Shown: piece by piece, positions 18,956 through 30,600 of the stretch
How positions within the stretch are numbered: position 1 is the first letter of the stretch
How the letters are laid out: every line of letters starts with the position of its first letter
NCBI RefSeq assembly: GCF_018860635.1
Contig: NZ_JAHKPT010000032.1
Span: 36,704-100,703 of the forward strand
Source of the DNA: Aliiglaciecola lipolytica
GTDB taxonomy: Bacteria; Pseudomonadota; Gammaproteobacteria; Enterobacterales; Alteromonadaceae
DNA length: 64,000 nucleotides
Direction: 5' to 3'
Made by a program: the position numbers and the translations under genes
Notes under the pieces: generated by a model
What the model saw: only the letters and a program-made list of their open reading frames with translations
Told to the model about the DNA's origin: nothing
Database searches by the model: none

Positions 18956-19663
18956 TTATATCTGCTGTTGAGCCATTTCTGCAATCATACTCATTACCAG
19001 TTCTGCAGAATTCTTAGCGGCTTGGTCAATATATGATTTAAACGAAACGGAGGACGTCTGTCCTGCGATGTCTGATAGCGATCGTATCACTACAAAAGGC
19101 GTATCTAGCATATAGCACGTCTGGCCTATCGCAGCTCCTTCCATTTCAACTGCACGCATGTCAGGAAATAAACCTCGAAGTCGCGTCGCTGCGTCATCAC
19201 AACCAATGAAGGAGTCACCGGTACAAATTAACCCGCGCTTACTTTTAACATGCACCACGTCTTTAGCCGCATGTTCTGCTGCTTCGATTAAACGTTGGTC
19301 ACAGGGGAAGATGGCTGGCATACCGTATACTTGCCCACGTTCATAACCAAAGTGAGTGAGATCTACATCGTGATGCTGAACACTAGTACCTATTACCAGA
19401 TCACCAATACTAAGATCTGTGTCAAAACCGCCTGCAGAACCGGTATTTACCACAAAATCAGGAGCGAACCTATCAATTAATATTGTCGTGGCTACGGATG
19501 CAGCGACTTTACCAATTCCGCATTTTACGACTACTACATCGACGCCGTGTAACTTACCTGCATAAAAATTAAGGTGAGCGTATTCAGATACTTCTACGTT
19601 TTCAAGCGTCTCTTTTAGTAACGCTACTTCTTGATCCATAGCGCCTAAGATTGCTATTTTCAT
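18956..19663 (-). CDS. mtnN: 5'-methylthioadenosine/S-adenosylhomocysteine nucleosidase
   Basis: Irreversibly removes adenine from methylthioadenosine, S-adenosylhomocysteine and 5'-deoxyadenosine. The 235 residues begin MKIAILGAMDQEVALLKETL, typical of Pfs/MtnN. The phosphorylase-fold markers VNTGSAGGFDTDLSIGDLV, GTSVQHHDVD, AVEMEGAAIGQ (catalytic Glu) and VIRSLSDIAG (catalytic Asp) are intact. It is the first gene of a two-gene unit with the CbiB-like gene 6 bp downstream. Confidence 0.96.
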   Translation of the reverse strand: MKIAILGAMDQEVALLKETLENVEVSEYAHLNFYAGKLHGVDVVVVKCGIGKVAASVATTILIDRFAPDFVVNTGSAGGFDTDLSIGDLVIGTSVQHHDVDLTHFGYERGQVYGMPAIFPCDQRLIEAAEHAAKDVVHVKSKRGLICTGDSFIGCDDAATRLRGLFPDMRAVEMEGAAIGQTCYMLDTPFVVIRSLSDIAGQTSSVSFKSYIDQAAKNSAELVMSMIAEMAQQQI

Positions 19664-19766
19664 GATATTTTTAGTTGGATGAATTTGCGCGGATTTTAAT
19701 ATTTACGGGCTCAAATTGCGAGGTTTGCGGCAACATTATGTGAAAAGATGATGATTTTTTGCTTAG

Positions 19767-19801
19767 AAAAAAGCCCTTTGTCGATTTTTCAAACAAAGGG
19801 C
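19767..19801 (-). terminator. Rho-independent terminator after the DUF2726 gene
   Basis: On the minus strand GCCCTTTGT (19801-19793) pairs with ACAAAGGGC (19781-19773) around an 11-nt loop and is followed by six T. It lies 33 bp past the DUF2726 stop codon. Confidence 0.85.
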
Positions 19802-19834
19802 GTTTAAATTAACTGTTCAGCGCGTTGATATTCA

Positions 19835-20428
19835 CTAGGCCGCCACTGGACGAGTGGAACGCATTGGTCTTTTCGGTTTATCTGCACGGGGATTATCTGG
19901 ATTGTTAGTTCCAGGCATTACAGGCTTTGGTGTTTTGCGTTGCAGTGGGGCAAGTTTTGCATCGATACATTCTTTTATTTCTGCCTTGCTGTAACCTGCT
20001 TTTACTTTAATGCGTAAGTGAGGAATTCGGGCGGCATCCAAAGCACTAGTGACATACCAATCACGCTGGGTTTTGTAGCCATCTTTGCCACCGTCACGCA
20101 CTAAGTCAATTGCCATGACGGGACTCATGTCGGATTTGTTACAAAGTACAAAATCTAATTGACGACTGGATGCTTTGAGCAGTGCGTTTTTGGCTGCTCG
20201 TTTGTCAGTATTTTGACGCAACGAAACAATTTCAGACAACCTTGTTCTACACAGCACCCGATATCGCTGACCCATGGCACTTTCAATTAAATCTAAAAAA
20301 CTGAGTTCAGTTTGCGTGAGTAAAGATGTTTTTCGTTTAAACGGAAATGATAAACCACCGTCACTCAATTTAAGCGCAGCTATTGCTACAATGATCAACA
20401 TCATCATTAAAATAATGGCTAGTTCCAT
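19835..20428 (-). CDS. Membrane-anchored DUF2726 protein
   Basis: Protein of 197 residues with one N-terminal transmembrane helix (MELAIILMMMLIIVAIAAL) and a cytoplasmic DUF2726 domain (about residues 35-160). The domain contains LTQTELSFLDLIESAMGQ and the core strand RQLDFVLCN followed by PVMAIDLV, a pattern like the central sheet of restriction-endonuclease-type folds. Nuclease activity is not established for the family. The ATG at 20428 is chosen over the longest frame (20500) because GAGGAAAGG lies just upstream. The C-terminal ~35 residues are Pro- and Arg-rich and probably disordered. It has its own terminator. Confidence 0.8.
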   Translation of the reverse strand: MELAIILMMMLIIVAIAALKLSDGGLSFPFKRKTSLLTQTELSFLDLIESAMGQRYRVLCRTRLSEIVSLRQNTDKRAAKNALLKASSRQLDFVLCNKSDMSPVMAIDLVRDGGKDGYKTQRDWYVTSALDAARIPHLRIKVKAGYSKAEIKECIDAKLAPLQRKTPKPVMPGTNNPDNPRADKPKRPMRSTRPVAA

Positions 20429-20614
20429 AAGACCTTTCCTCAAAAAAGAGACAAAAATTTGACGCTTTCGTCGAATAATCATCAAACCTGTAGATTTCAA
20501 TTGGAAATAGCAAAGACAGTGCCATAAGGTAGCGTGCGGGTGTATAAATTATCTAGAAAACCAATATGTTGACGTTCAAGTGGACGAATTGTGGTTGTGG
20601 ACAAGTGCTGGGTA

Positions 20615-21001
20615 CTAGGATTTCACTAGCACATCGACTTGTGTTCCGGCTCCATCTTTGGAAAGGATTATGATTTTTTTGGCGCTATCATACTGCATTA
20701 GAATGCGGCCTTTGAGTGTTTTAACTTGTTCAGCTTTTCCCAATTTTTGAATATAAAAGTTTTGTGCACTTTGTTGATCCGTTGCGGCATGATAGGTCAG
20801 ACTAGCGGGGAGTTCAGGTGCGAACACTTGACACATTTTTGGGTTTGGAAATAAGGGCAATGAGTAAAATTCTTGCGGACAAGATTGTGATGTCATTTCT
20901 GCCGTTGCATTGTCCTGAGCTTGACTCTCTATTGAGAATAACGCCAGAGCAGAGAAAACTGCAACCATTGGGAGCCTTTTTAAGGTTAAACTAAACTTCA
21001 C
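20615..21001 (-). CDS. Exported hypothetical protein, 128 aa
   Basis: A clear signal peptide (residues 1-28, basic start, hydrophobic core, cleavage probably after SQA) is followed by about 100 residues that I cannot assign. The mature protein has two Cys (CPQEF and MCQVF) that could form a disulphide in the periplasm. It is divergent from the DUF2937 gene across 106 bp and 186 bp upstream of the DUF2726 gene on the same strand. Confidence 0.72.
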   Translation of the reverse strand: MKFSLTLKRLPMVAVFSALALFSIESQAQDNATAEMTSQSCPQEFYSLPLFPNPKMCQVFAPELPASLTYHAATDQQSAQNFYIQKLGKAEQVKTLKGRILMQYDSAKKIIILSKDGAGTQVDVLVKS

Positions 21002-21107
21002 TGCTTTTTACCTGTCATATATAAACATCTTGTCACACTATAGAAGTTGGCGGGGATGGGAGCAAGACGATTGACTTTTTTTAACGTATACAATTGAGTA
21101 AGTCAGT

Positions 21108-21644
21108 ATGATCAGATGGTTAGTACGACAATTTGCAGATTACCTACGGCTCTTTCTGTTCGCTAGTGGTGTGCTGCTCGGTGTTCAAACTCCCGGTTTT
21201 ATGCAGCAATATCAACAGCGCGTTGAAGCCCATTTACTCGAAGCTAAACATAACCTTGCGGGCTTTCAATTCACTGCTGATAGGTATTTTAGTGGCAATA
21301 TAAAAAAACTCATCGCCTATTATAATGAAAGTAACGATCCTGTATTTAAGCAGGATGCTATTAGTATCAGCTCTATTTACCAGCGCGTTGAACTATTAGA
21401 GGCCGAGTATACCGCAATGTCTCAACATCCCCTTAAACAGGCATGGCATCTAGTGCAAGATGCAGACGAACAACTCAGGCTAGAAGCTTTCCAAAGCTTT
21501 AATTTTACAGTACCGCTAAGCCCATTAGCGATTATTTGGGGATTAGGCTTTGCGGTGATTTTGTTGTTAAGCATTGACACGACGGCCTTCACCTGCCGCA
21601 AATGTGCAGCCAAACTTCGTGGTCACCATCATAGTCATTCCTAA
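21108..21644 (+). CDS. DUF2937 family membrane protein
   Basis: Protein of 178 residues with hydrophobic helices near residues 12-30 and 135-155 and a coiled-coil-like periplasmic middle (QQYQQRVEAHLLEAKHNLAG onward). This layout is typical of DUF2937, a family without known function. The tail carries CRKC and ends HHHSHS, a combination that could bind a metal on the cytoplasmic face. It is followed 38 bp later by a FrnE-like thioredoxin-fold gene on the same strand. Confidence 0.78.
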   Translation: MIRWLVRQFADYLRLFLFASGVLLGVQTPGFMQQYQQRVEAHLLEAKHNLAGFQFTADRYFSGNIKKLIAYYNESNDPVFKQDAISISSIYQRVELLEAEYTAMSQHPLKQAWHLVQDADEQLRLEAFQSFNFTVPLSPLAIIWGLGFAVILLLSIDTTAFTCRKCAAKLRGHHHSHS

Positions 21645-21682
21645 ATCTCACCCAGCAATTTATTTTATTAAGGATCAAAAAT

Positions 21683-22327
21683 TTGAAAAATATGCAGATA
21701 GACATAGTCTCAGACGTATCATGCCCTTGGTGCATTATAGGTTATAAAGCACTTTCCCAAGCGATTGAAAATCTAGCAACAGAGATAACCGTTAATATTG
21801 ATTGGCAGCCATTTGAACTTAATCCGCAAATGCCGCCAGAAGGTCAGGAAATTGGTGAGCATATCACCCAAAAATATGGCATCAGTATGGAGCAGGCAGA
21901 GCAAAATCGAGAAGCCATTAAACAACGAGGTCTCGATGTGGGTTATGAGTTCGGCAATCGGGGAGGGGGACGTATCTTCAATACCTTTGACGCTCATCGT
22001 TTACTCCATTGGGCGCAAGAGTACGGAAAACAAACAGAATTAAAACTAGCGCTGTTCGATCTATACTTCAAACAATCAGGTAATCCAAGTGACCATCAAC
22101 AATTGTTAGAGGTGGCTGAACAAGTTGGTTTAGATCGTGAAAAAGCATCGGCAATTTTAAATAGCGATAAGTTCGAACAAGATGTTAGAACGGCTCAAGC
22201 CCACTACCAGCAAGCCGGTATACATTCGGTGCCCGCCGTCATCGTTAATAATAAACACCTTATTAGTGGCGGCCAACCAGTGGATGTGTTTGAACAAGCA
22301 CTGAGACAAATTGCTAAGGAAGAATAG
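21683..22327 (+). CDS. DsbA-family FrnE-like oxidoreductase
   Basis: Cytoplasmic thioredoxin-fold protein of the FrnE/2-hydroxychromene-2-carboxylate isomerase group, 214 residues. It has VSCPWCIIGYKAL with a C-P-W-C active site near residue 14, the inserted helical domain, and the cis-Pro region GIHSVPAVIVNN near residue 185. No signal peptide is present, so it acts in the cytoplasm, perhaps in oxidative-stress protection as reported for FrnE. The start is TTG at 21683: AAGGATC lies 8 nt before it, while the ATG at 21692 is too far from that site. Confidence 0.9.
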   Translation: MKNMQIDIVSDVSCPWCIIGYKALSQAIENLATEITVNIDWQPFELNPQMPPEGQEIGEHITQKYGISMEQAEQNREAIKQRGLDVGYEFGNRGGGRIFNTFDAHRLLHWAQEYGKQTELKLALFDLYFKQSGNPSDHQQLLEVAEQVGLDREKASAILNSDKFEQDVRTAQAHYQQAGIHSVPAVIVNNKHLISGGQPVDVFEQALRQIAKEE

Positions 22328-22463
22328 GCTTAACTAATAATCACTAGTGTTAATATTATTATTGATTTACTATTTTGATGGATTTTAATCAGCGTAAATG
22401 TAAGGGAATGCGTGCTGCATCTTCACCGTTTAATGCTGTGTGAAGTGTTTTTAAGGAAAAATT

Positions 22464-25400
22464 ATGCTGCTATCGTGTCGCTCGTCTTTTTTGTTGATTA
22501 GCTTTTTAGCTCTGTCCGCCTGTGGTGGTGGCGGAGGTGGAGATGGGGGCAATTCTTCCAACTCTGGAGGAGGAGGTGGACCCACTAATAATACGCCCAC
22601 ACCTACCCAAGTTATTGCTAATGCGACAGATTATTCAGCAACTGAATTAAAAAGTGCTGCTACCGAGTTAATGGGCTCTCGATATACCGGCCAAAAAAAC
22701 GTTGCAAGTATCAACCTTGACGTTGCCCAACGGGCTTTTAAGTACTTATTTGATGATGATGCCACTGAAACTCCGTTCATTGCTGATGATAATTTCACGG
22801 ATCAAATGGATGGCAACGGCAATATTGATATTACATTTGCCTGTGATTACCAAGGTACAGCTAAGTATAAAGGAAAATTGAATAGTGCTTATCAAGGGAA
22901 CTTGGCCATTACCTATACTAATTGTAATGACGTTGATAATGGTTTTCCAATTACCGGTAGTATTGCTTTAAGTATTCAAACATTGACCGAAACAGAGGTC
23001 GATATAACCTATTACTTCGATAATTTAGGTTGGACTTTTGATGAGCAATCTATCAAGTTAACCGGGTATTCAGATTTTTACTCTTCGCAATATGATAATG
23101 ACCAAAATTACAGCCTAGAAAATCATCAACATGTCCTGTTTATTATCGATGACCAGCAATTATTAATGGATGCTCAATTAGAAGTTGTCACTGTCGACTA
23201 CCAAGATTCATTTGATTTAACCGGGGAGTTATTCATAGGTGAAGAAGGTAAAATAGCATTTAGTTTGGAAGACGCTGTCGGCACCCCACCTTTTCTTAGT
23301 TCTGGTAGCGTATTGCTAGAAGCCGACAAGTTGGTTGCCTTCGACTTTGGTTCAGACCTGAGCAGCAATTTTATTCGTTATTTGGAAGATACTGATTCTG
23401 ACGGTACTTACGATATTGGTACTTATTTTAGTAATGTCAGCGAATTGTTGTACGGGTCAGTCACTGCTAAAACATTAGTCTCAGTGGAGATGATGTCAAT
23501 TCCTCCCACTGTAGATAGACCTTATCTGAATAATTACGACGAAATAACCACAACTACTGCAATTAACCTTTCTCCGGGATTTTACAATGATCCAGACAAT
23601 AGCAGCGAGGATTTAACGCTTAGTTACCGTTGGTACATCAATAACATTCTCGTCAGTGAGCAAACCGCTGACACCTTCCCTCCATATCTAGCTGTTTATG
23701 GTGATATCGTTAAAGCTGCGATGGTTGTCTCGGACGGAGTCAATAGCATCGAAGGCGTGGGAATAGAAATTTACATTCAAGATGCTCCAGCTGAATTGCG
23801 CGTAAGTGACGTGCCGGAAAATATTCGAGCAGGTGATGTGGTGAAATTTAACGTTACCGCATATGACCCTGATCTAGGTGTTGATGAAGCTGCGGCTAAC
23901 CTACTTGTTGGTCCTGAAGGTGCGGTTATTGATACCGCTGGACAGGTCACTTGGCATGTCCCTAGCGATTTCTCATTCTCACAACAATTTTATGATTTTA
24001 CTTTCTCACTGCCGAATGATGACGAGACAACGCCCGAAAGGATAGTTGTGCCAATTGAAGTGTCGGCCGAGGAAGATATGCCGTTAGCTCGTTCAGGCAT
24101 AACCGTCCCCACTAATAGTAAATCCATACAAATAGCCGACTTTGATGGCGACACCAAAAATGAAATTCTATCAACTGATAATCTTTATAGCCTTTTCTTG
24201 CTTGAATTTAATGAACAAAAATATCAACAAAAATGGGTATACCCCTATAAGTTGCCTACTGATGGACGAATTGTCCAGGTGCTTAAAGCAAATTTGGATG
24301 ATGATGCCCAACAAGAAATTGTTGTTATTACTGAACGAGGGGTGAGTGTCATTAACGAGCTCGATCAGCAGGCTAGCATTTTGTTTGAAACAACTGACTA
24401 CCTGCATTTTGCCTCGGTAATTGATATCGATGGTGACGGAACGCTAGAAATCGCATTTCTTAGTGCACAAAGTACTTATTCAGATACAGTTCAATTGCAT
24501 GTGGTGTCGTTAAATAATCCTGATGTCACACTTTTCACTACTAATTTGGACTCTGCAAAACAAATTGAATTTGCCAACGTCGACGCTGACAGTAACTTGG
24601 AGTTAGTGACAAATAACGGCCGTGTTTATGATGCAATTACTTGGCAAAATCAGTGGCTAAACGGCACTGAATTCGGAGATAGTCATCTTACCACCGGTGA
24701 TTTTGACGGCGATGGTATTGCTGAAATTGCTGGCGCGGATAACTGGGGGAATATAAGTCTGTATTCGGCGGTAGATAAATCTCAGTTGTATAGCTTTGAC
24801 AACTTTAATACCTGCACTTTATTAAGTGAAGATTTAAACAATGATGGGATAGATGAGCTTGTTGTTGGTGATTGCCAATGGGGCAATATTACGGTTTACA
24901 ATTTGATCGATAATGACCTCTCTAAATTGTGGGAAGTTGATTCCCAAGATCATGGCTCTAGCTCTCTTGTCAGTGGTGATTCTGACAACGATGGACAGCT
25001 AGAACTGCACTGGGGAACAGGTATTACCCACTCAGGACAGAACATCTTTGTAGTAGCGGATATTGATGGAGACAGCCTTACCGTTAAAGACACTTCCGGT
25101 GCAGTGCAGTTGGATTACTTTAGCAGTGCTGGCTGGTCGAAGATTGAAGATAATGATGAAAAAGCGGTGTTTTTCGTACCATCAACGTTGAATGGTTATG
25201 GTGGAGGACGTGTTTTGTCTTTGCATGAAAGCGGCGAGTTTTTGTTGAGTGACGAGATTTCTTCCAATTGGAGTAATAATCGTTATGCGGTTACTACTGA
25301 CTTTAATAACGATGGTTTTGGTGATATATTTTTACCAAGCACCGAGTTATACGATGGCGCACTCTCTGTTATTCAACTTTCTGATTACAGCACTATCTGG

Positions 25401-26105
25401 CAGATAGCCGGTGATTACAATTCTGATATTGGTATCATTCGCGCTAAAGATCTAAATGACGATGGGTTTGACGATGCTGTGTATGTCGATGGGCAAGCTT
25501 TGAAAGCGGTAGATGTGCAAAATCAATCGATAATAGCGAATTATACATTTGATCATTCTATTCGGGACTTCGTTGCTACTAGCATTAATGATACAGGGGT
25601 AGTCCTAGTTTCATTTGGTGACAAGATGTCGTTTCTAACAACCAATGGTAGCTTCTTTTCAGAGCAGTCTTTCATTGACGAATCTTGTATGAGAATAGAA
25701 TTGTTCAATTTTGATAGTGATGCAGAATTGGAACTGGCATGTTTGCAAGCAGAACAATATTCATCCTATTCTCAAACTTTAGTGGTGTATGAGTTAAACG
25801 ATAATAGGTTTACAGAAGTTGCCCGTAATAAAGTCGATAGTGAAGTTTATGATCTTGCGATAGACCCAACCTCAGAGACAAACCAGGATATATTTGTCAC
25901 AACATCTAAACGAATAAATAATAATATTTTTCCGGAGGAATATCTGTATCAGATTAAAAAGCTATCGTCACAAGGAAAAATTCGGTGGAGTAGTCCTGGG
26001 TTAATCGGACAACCTAGTTCACATGGTTTAAAGGTGCGCTTAGGCACAGATCAGAAACTAGAGTTTATGCTGTCCACTTCGCAAATGATGTATTGGATAA
26101 AATAA
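22464..26105 (+). CDS. Large surface lipoprotein with FG-GAP/integrin-type beta-propeller repeats
   Basis: 1213 residues. The signal peptide ends in the lipobox LSAC (Cys20), followed by a Gly-rich tether, pointing to the outer membrane. Residues ~45-330 are a beta-rich unknown domain. Residues ~345-540 look Ig/cadherin-like (DPDNSSEDLTLSYRW; DVPENIRAGDVVKFNV). Residues ~550-1200 hold repeated calcium-loop motifs of FG-GAP blades: DFDGDTKNEI, DIDGDGTLEI, DFDGDGIAEI, DLNNDGIDEL, DFNNDGFGDI and DLNDDGFDDA. The role is probably adhesion or binding at the cell surface; the ligand is unknown. It is a single gene with a strong bidirectional terminator shared with gltD. Confidence 0.85.
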   Translation: MLLSCRSSFLLISFLALSACGGGGGGDGGNSSNSGGGGGPTNNTPTPTQVIANATDYSATELKSAATELMGSRYTGQKNVASINLDVAQRAFKYLFDDDATETPFIADDNFTDQMDGNGNIDITFACDYQGTAKYKGKLNSAYQGNLAITYTNCNDVDNGFPITGSIALSIQTLTETEVDITYYFDNLGWTFDEQSIKLTGYSDFYSSQYDNDQNYSLENHQHVLFIIDDQQLLMDAQLEVVTVDYQDSFDLTGELFIGEEGKIAFSLEDAVGTPPFLSSGSVLLEADKLVAFDFGSDLSSNFIRYLEDTDSDGTYDIGTYFSNVSELLYGSVTAKTLVSVEMMSIPPTVDRPYLNNYDEITTTTAINLSPGFYNDPDNSSEDLTLSYRWYINNILVSEQTADTFPPYLAVYGDIVKAAMVVSDGVNSIEGVGIEIYIQDAPAELRVSDVPENIRAGDVVKFNVTAYDPDLGVDEAAANLLVGPEGAVIDTAGQVTWHVPSDFSFSQQFYDFTFSLPNDDETTPERIVVPIEVSAEEDMPLARSGITVPTNSKSIQIADFDGDTKNEILSTDNLYSLFLLEFNEQKYQQKWVYPYKLPTDGRIVQVLKANLDDDAQQEIVVITERGVSVINELDQQASILFETTDYLHFASVIDIDGDGTLEIAFLSAQSTYSDTVQLHVVSLNNPDVTLFTTNLDSAKQIEFANVDADSNLELVTNNGRVYDAITWQNQWLNGTEFGDSHLTTGDFDGDGIAEIAGADNWGNISLYSAVDKSQLYSFDNFNTCTLLSEDLNNDGIDELVVGDCQWGNITVYNLIDNDLSKLWEVDSQDHGSSSLVSGDSDNDGQLELHWGTGITHSGQNIFVVADIDGDSLTVKDTSGAVQLDYFSSAGWSKIEDNDEKAVFFVPSTLNGYGGGRVLSLHESGEFLLSDEISSNWSNNRYAVTTDFNNDGFGDIFLPSTELYDGALSVIQLSDYSTIWQIAGDYNSDIGIIRAKDLNDDGFDDAVYVDGQALKAVDVQNQSIIANYTFDHSIRDFVATSINDTGVVLVSFGDKMSFLTTNGSFFSEQSFIDESCMRIELFNFDSDAELELACLQAEQYSSYSQTLVVYELNDNRFTEVARNKVDSEVYDLAIDPTSETNQDIFVTTSKRINNNIFPEEYLYQIKKLSSQGKIRWSSPGLIGQPSSHGLKVRLGTDQKLEFMLSTSQMMYWIK

Positions 26106-26125
26106 ACGCTATTTCTAAAATCAAT

Positions 26126-26151
26126 AAAAAAGGGCCTTTTGGCCCTTTTTT
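26126..26151. terminator. Bidirectional rho-independent terminator
   Basis: AAAAAAGGGCC (26126-26136) and GGCCCTTTTTT (26141-26151) form a perfect 11-bp stem with a TTTT loop. The A and T runs give U tracts on both strands, so it serves the FG-GAP gene on the plus strand and gltD on the minus strand. Confidence 0.92.
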
Positions 26152-26184
26152 GTTTTGCTTCATTTAGATGTTAATTAAAACAAA

Positions 26185-27603
<1,419 letters not shown>

Positions 27604-27615
27604 TTAACCCTACCT

Positions 27616-30600
27616 CTACTGAGCCTGAATACGTAATTCTGCTGTTGACCGACTTATGTGGCCTAGCAGATTTTTCACGTCGCTAGTCTTAGGTTTTACT
27701 AATCTAAATTTCTGCAATTGCTCGGCAAAATTAGTTAATAACATAAGCGCATGCTCGCTACCCGTTTCTTCGTAGTGTTGGTTAATCAAACCACGTAAAT
27801 GCTCAGATAATATGCCCTTTTCTTCAATTGACATTATATCTACAAGTTCACCATTAACGCGGTGTTCGATGTCGTTGAATTCATCGTATAAATACGCGAA
27901 ACCACCGGTCATACCTGCGCCAAAGTTCACGCCTACACTTCCTAGAACCGCTACTATGCCGCCGGTCATATATTCACAACCGTTGTCACCCGCGCCTTCT
28001 ATTACTGCAATGGCACCCGAATTACGCACACCAAAACGCTCACCGGCTTTACCTGCTGCAAACAACTTGCCGCCTGTAGCGCCGTATAGACAGGTGTTGC
28101 CCATGATAGTGCTGACATGAGGGTCAAAAGTAATGTTGCGAGGTGGGAAAATAACCAATTTACCACCCGTCATGCCTTTACCCACATAATCGTTAGCGTC
28201 ACCGCAAAGAGTCATTTCTAAGCCGCCTGCGTTCCACACTCCGAAACTTTGGCCAGCGGTACCCGTGAGGTGCACTTTGATTGGGTCATCATGCATCCCT
28301 TGGTTTCCATGCTGTTTAGCAATCTCACCAGAGACAAGTGCGCCCACTGAACGATCTGTGTTGCGAATTGAAAACGACAAGTTCGCGCCAGACATCTTGC
28401 TAATCGCAGTTTGTGATGCGGCTAAAATTTGTTTGTTTAATAAACCTTCATCCAAGGGGGCATTAGCGTCCTCTGAACAAAACAGCTTAGTATGTGAGCC
28501 TTCTTTGGGCTTCACTAATAATGGACTCAAATCGAGTTTTCTTTGCCGTGCAGTAATACCATCAATCACTTTTAATAGCTCTGTGCGGCCAACTAAATCT
28601 TCGAACTTAGTCACTCCCATAGAGGCCATGATTTCACGTACTTCTTGCGCAATAAACTTGAAGTAGTTCATCACCATTTCAGGCAAACCAATAAAGTAGT
28701 TATCCCGCAGTTTTTCATCTTGAGTTGCAACACCTGTTGCACAATTATTCAGATGACAAATACGTAAATATTTACAGCCTAAAGCAACCATAGGACCCGT
28801 TCCGAAACCGAAACTTTCGGCACCTAAAATACCCGCTTTAACTACATCTAATCCGGTTTTAAGACCGCCATCAGTTTGCACTCGAACTTTATGACGCAAA
28901 CCATTTTCTACTAATGCTTGCTGAGTTTCTGCAAGACCAAGTTCAAATGGGCTACCTGCATATTTTACTGAGGTTAACGGACTCGCACCTGTACCGCCGT
29001 CGTAACCTGATACTGTAATTAAATCGGCATAAGCTTTAGCAACACCCGTTGCAATAGTTCCAACCCCTGGCTCGGAAACCAATTTCACAGAGATAAGCGC
29101 TTTAGGATTAACTTGTTTTAAGTCAAATATAAGCTGCGCTAAATCTTCAATTGAATAGATATCGTGGTGCGGAGGTGGTGATATTAGTGTTACACCTGGT
29201 ACTGAGAATCTCAGCTCTGCAATGTAATTATTTACTTTATCACCAGGAAGCTGACCACCTTCACCGGGCTTAGCACCTTGTGCAACTTTGATTTGGATAA
29301 CATTAGCGTTGACCAAATAATGTGGTGTTACACCAAAGCGACCTGAAGCCACTTGTTTGATTTTCGAATTTTTCTCGGTGTTAAAACGTGCTGGATCTTC
29401 ACCACCCTCACCAGAGTTGGACTGTCCGCCTAGACGGTTCATGGCGATAGCCAGTGCTTCATGTGCTTCAGGGCTAAGTGCACCAATCGACATCGCTGCC
29501 GTATCGAAACGCGGGAATAACTTATCCGCCGACTCCACTTCACTGATGTCAATAGGATCCGTATCTGGATTCAGTTCAAGTAAGTCACGAAAATGTGACG
29601 GTGAACGTCCATTTACTAACGCAGAATAAGCTTGGTAATCTTCATAACGGCCTGACTTAACCGCTACCTGCAAAGTGGTAACTACATCTGGGTTATAGGC
29701 ATGGTATTCGCCACCGTGTACGTATTTTAATAGTCCACCGTGAGACATTGGCTTGCGCTTCAACCAAGCAATTCGATTCAAATTAATTTGATCTTGTTCA
29801 AAGTCTTCAAATCCAGTGCCCTGTATTCGGCTTGGGATTCCTTTGAAACATAGCTCAGTGACTTCTTTGTTAATACCGATAGCTTCAAATAATTTTGAGC
29901 TACGGTAACTAGCGATAGTACTGATACCCATTTTAGACATGATTTTATACAGACCTTTATTGATACCCTTACGGTAATTCAATGTGGCTTGCATTGCGGT
30001 CAGTTCAATTTCACCTTCTTCTACCATTTGTTCAATGGTTTCATAGGCTAAGAATGGGTAAACAGCCGTTGCGCCAAGACCAATCAACACTGCGAAGTGG
30101 TGAGGGTCACGAGCTGAAGCGGTTTCTACTATTATGTTGGCATCACAACGAAGTGATTTTTCAATCAAACGGCGCTGCACTGCTCCAACAGCCATAGCTG
30201 CAGGTATAGGCAATCTGTTTTGCTTAATATTACGGTCTGATAATATTACAAACGCAGCACGTTTCTGTTTAACTAGGTATTCGACTTCATTACAAATGCG
30301 CTCAATTGCCTTTTTGAGTCCTTCTTCAGGAAGGTAATTCAAATCGATAATCTCGGAATAATAATATTCAGAATCGTATTCGCGCAGCTGTTTCAGATCG
30401 GTATACATTAATACCGGTGAGTTAAATAATACTCGATTCGCATATCCCGATGTTTCACTAAAGACGTTCTGTTCACGACCGACACAGGTCGCCAACGACA
30501 TTACGTGATTTTCCCGTAATGAATCAATTGGTGGATTAGTTACTTGAGCAAATTGCTGACGGAAGTAGTCATATACAGTGCGCTGTTTCGATGACATAAC

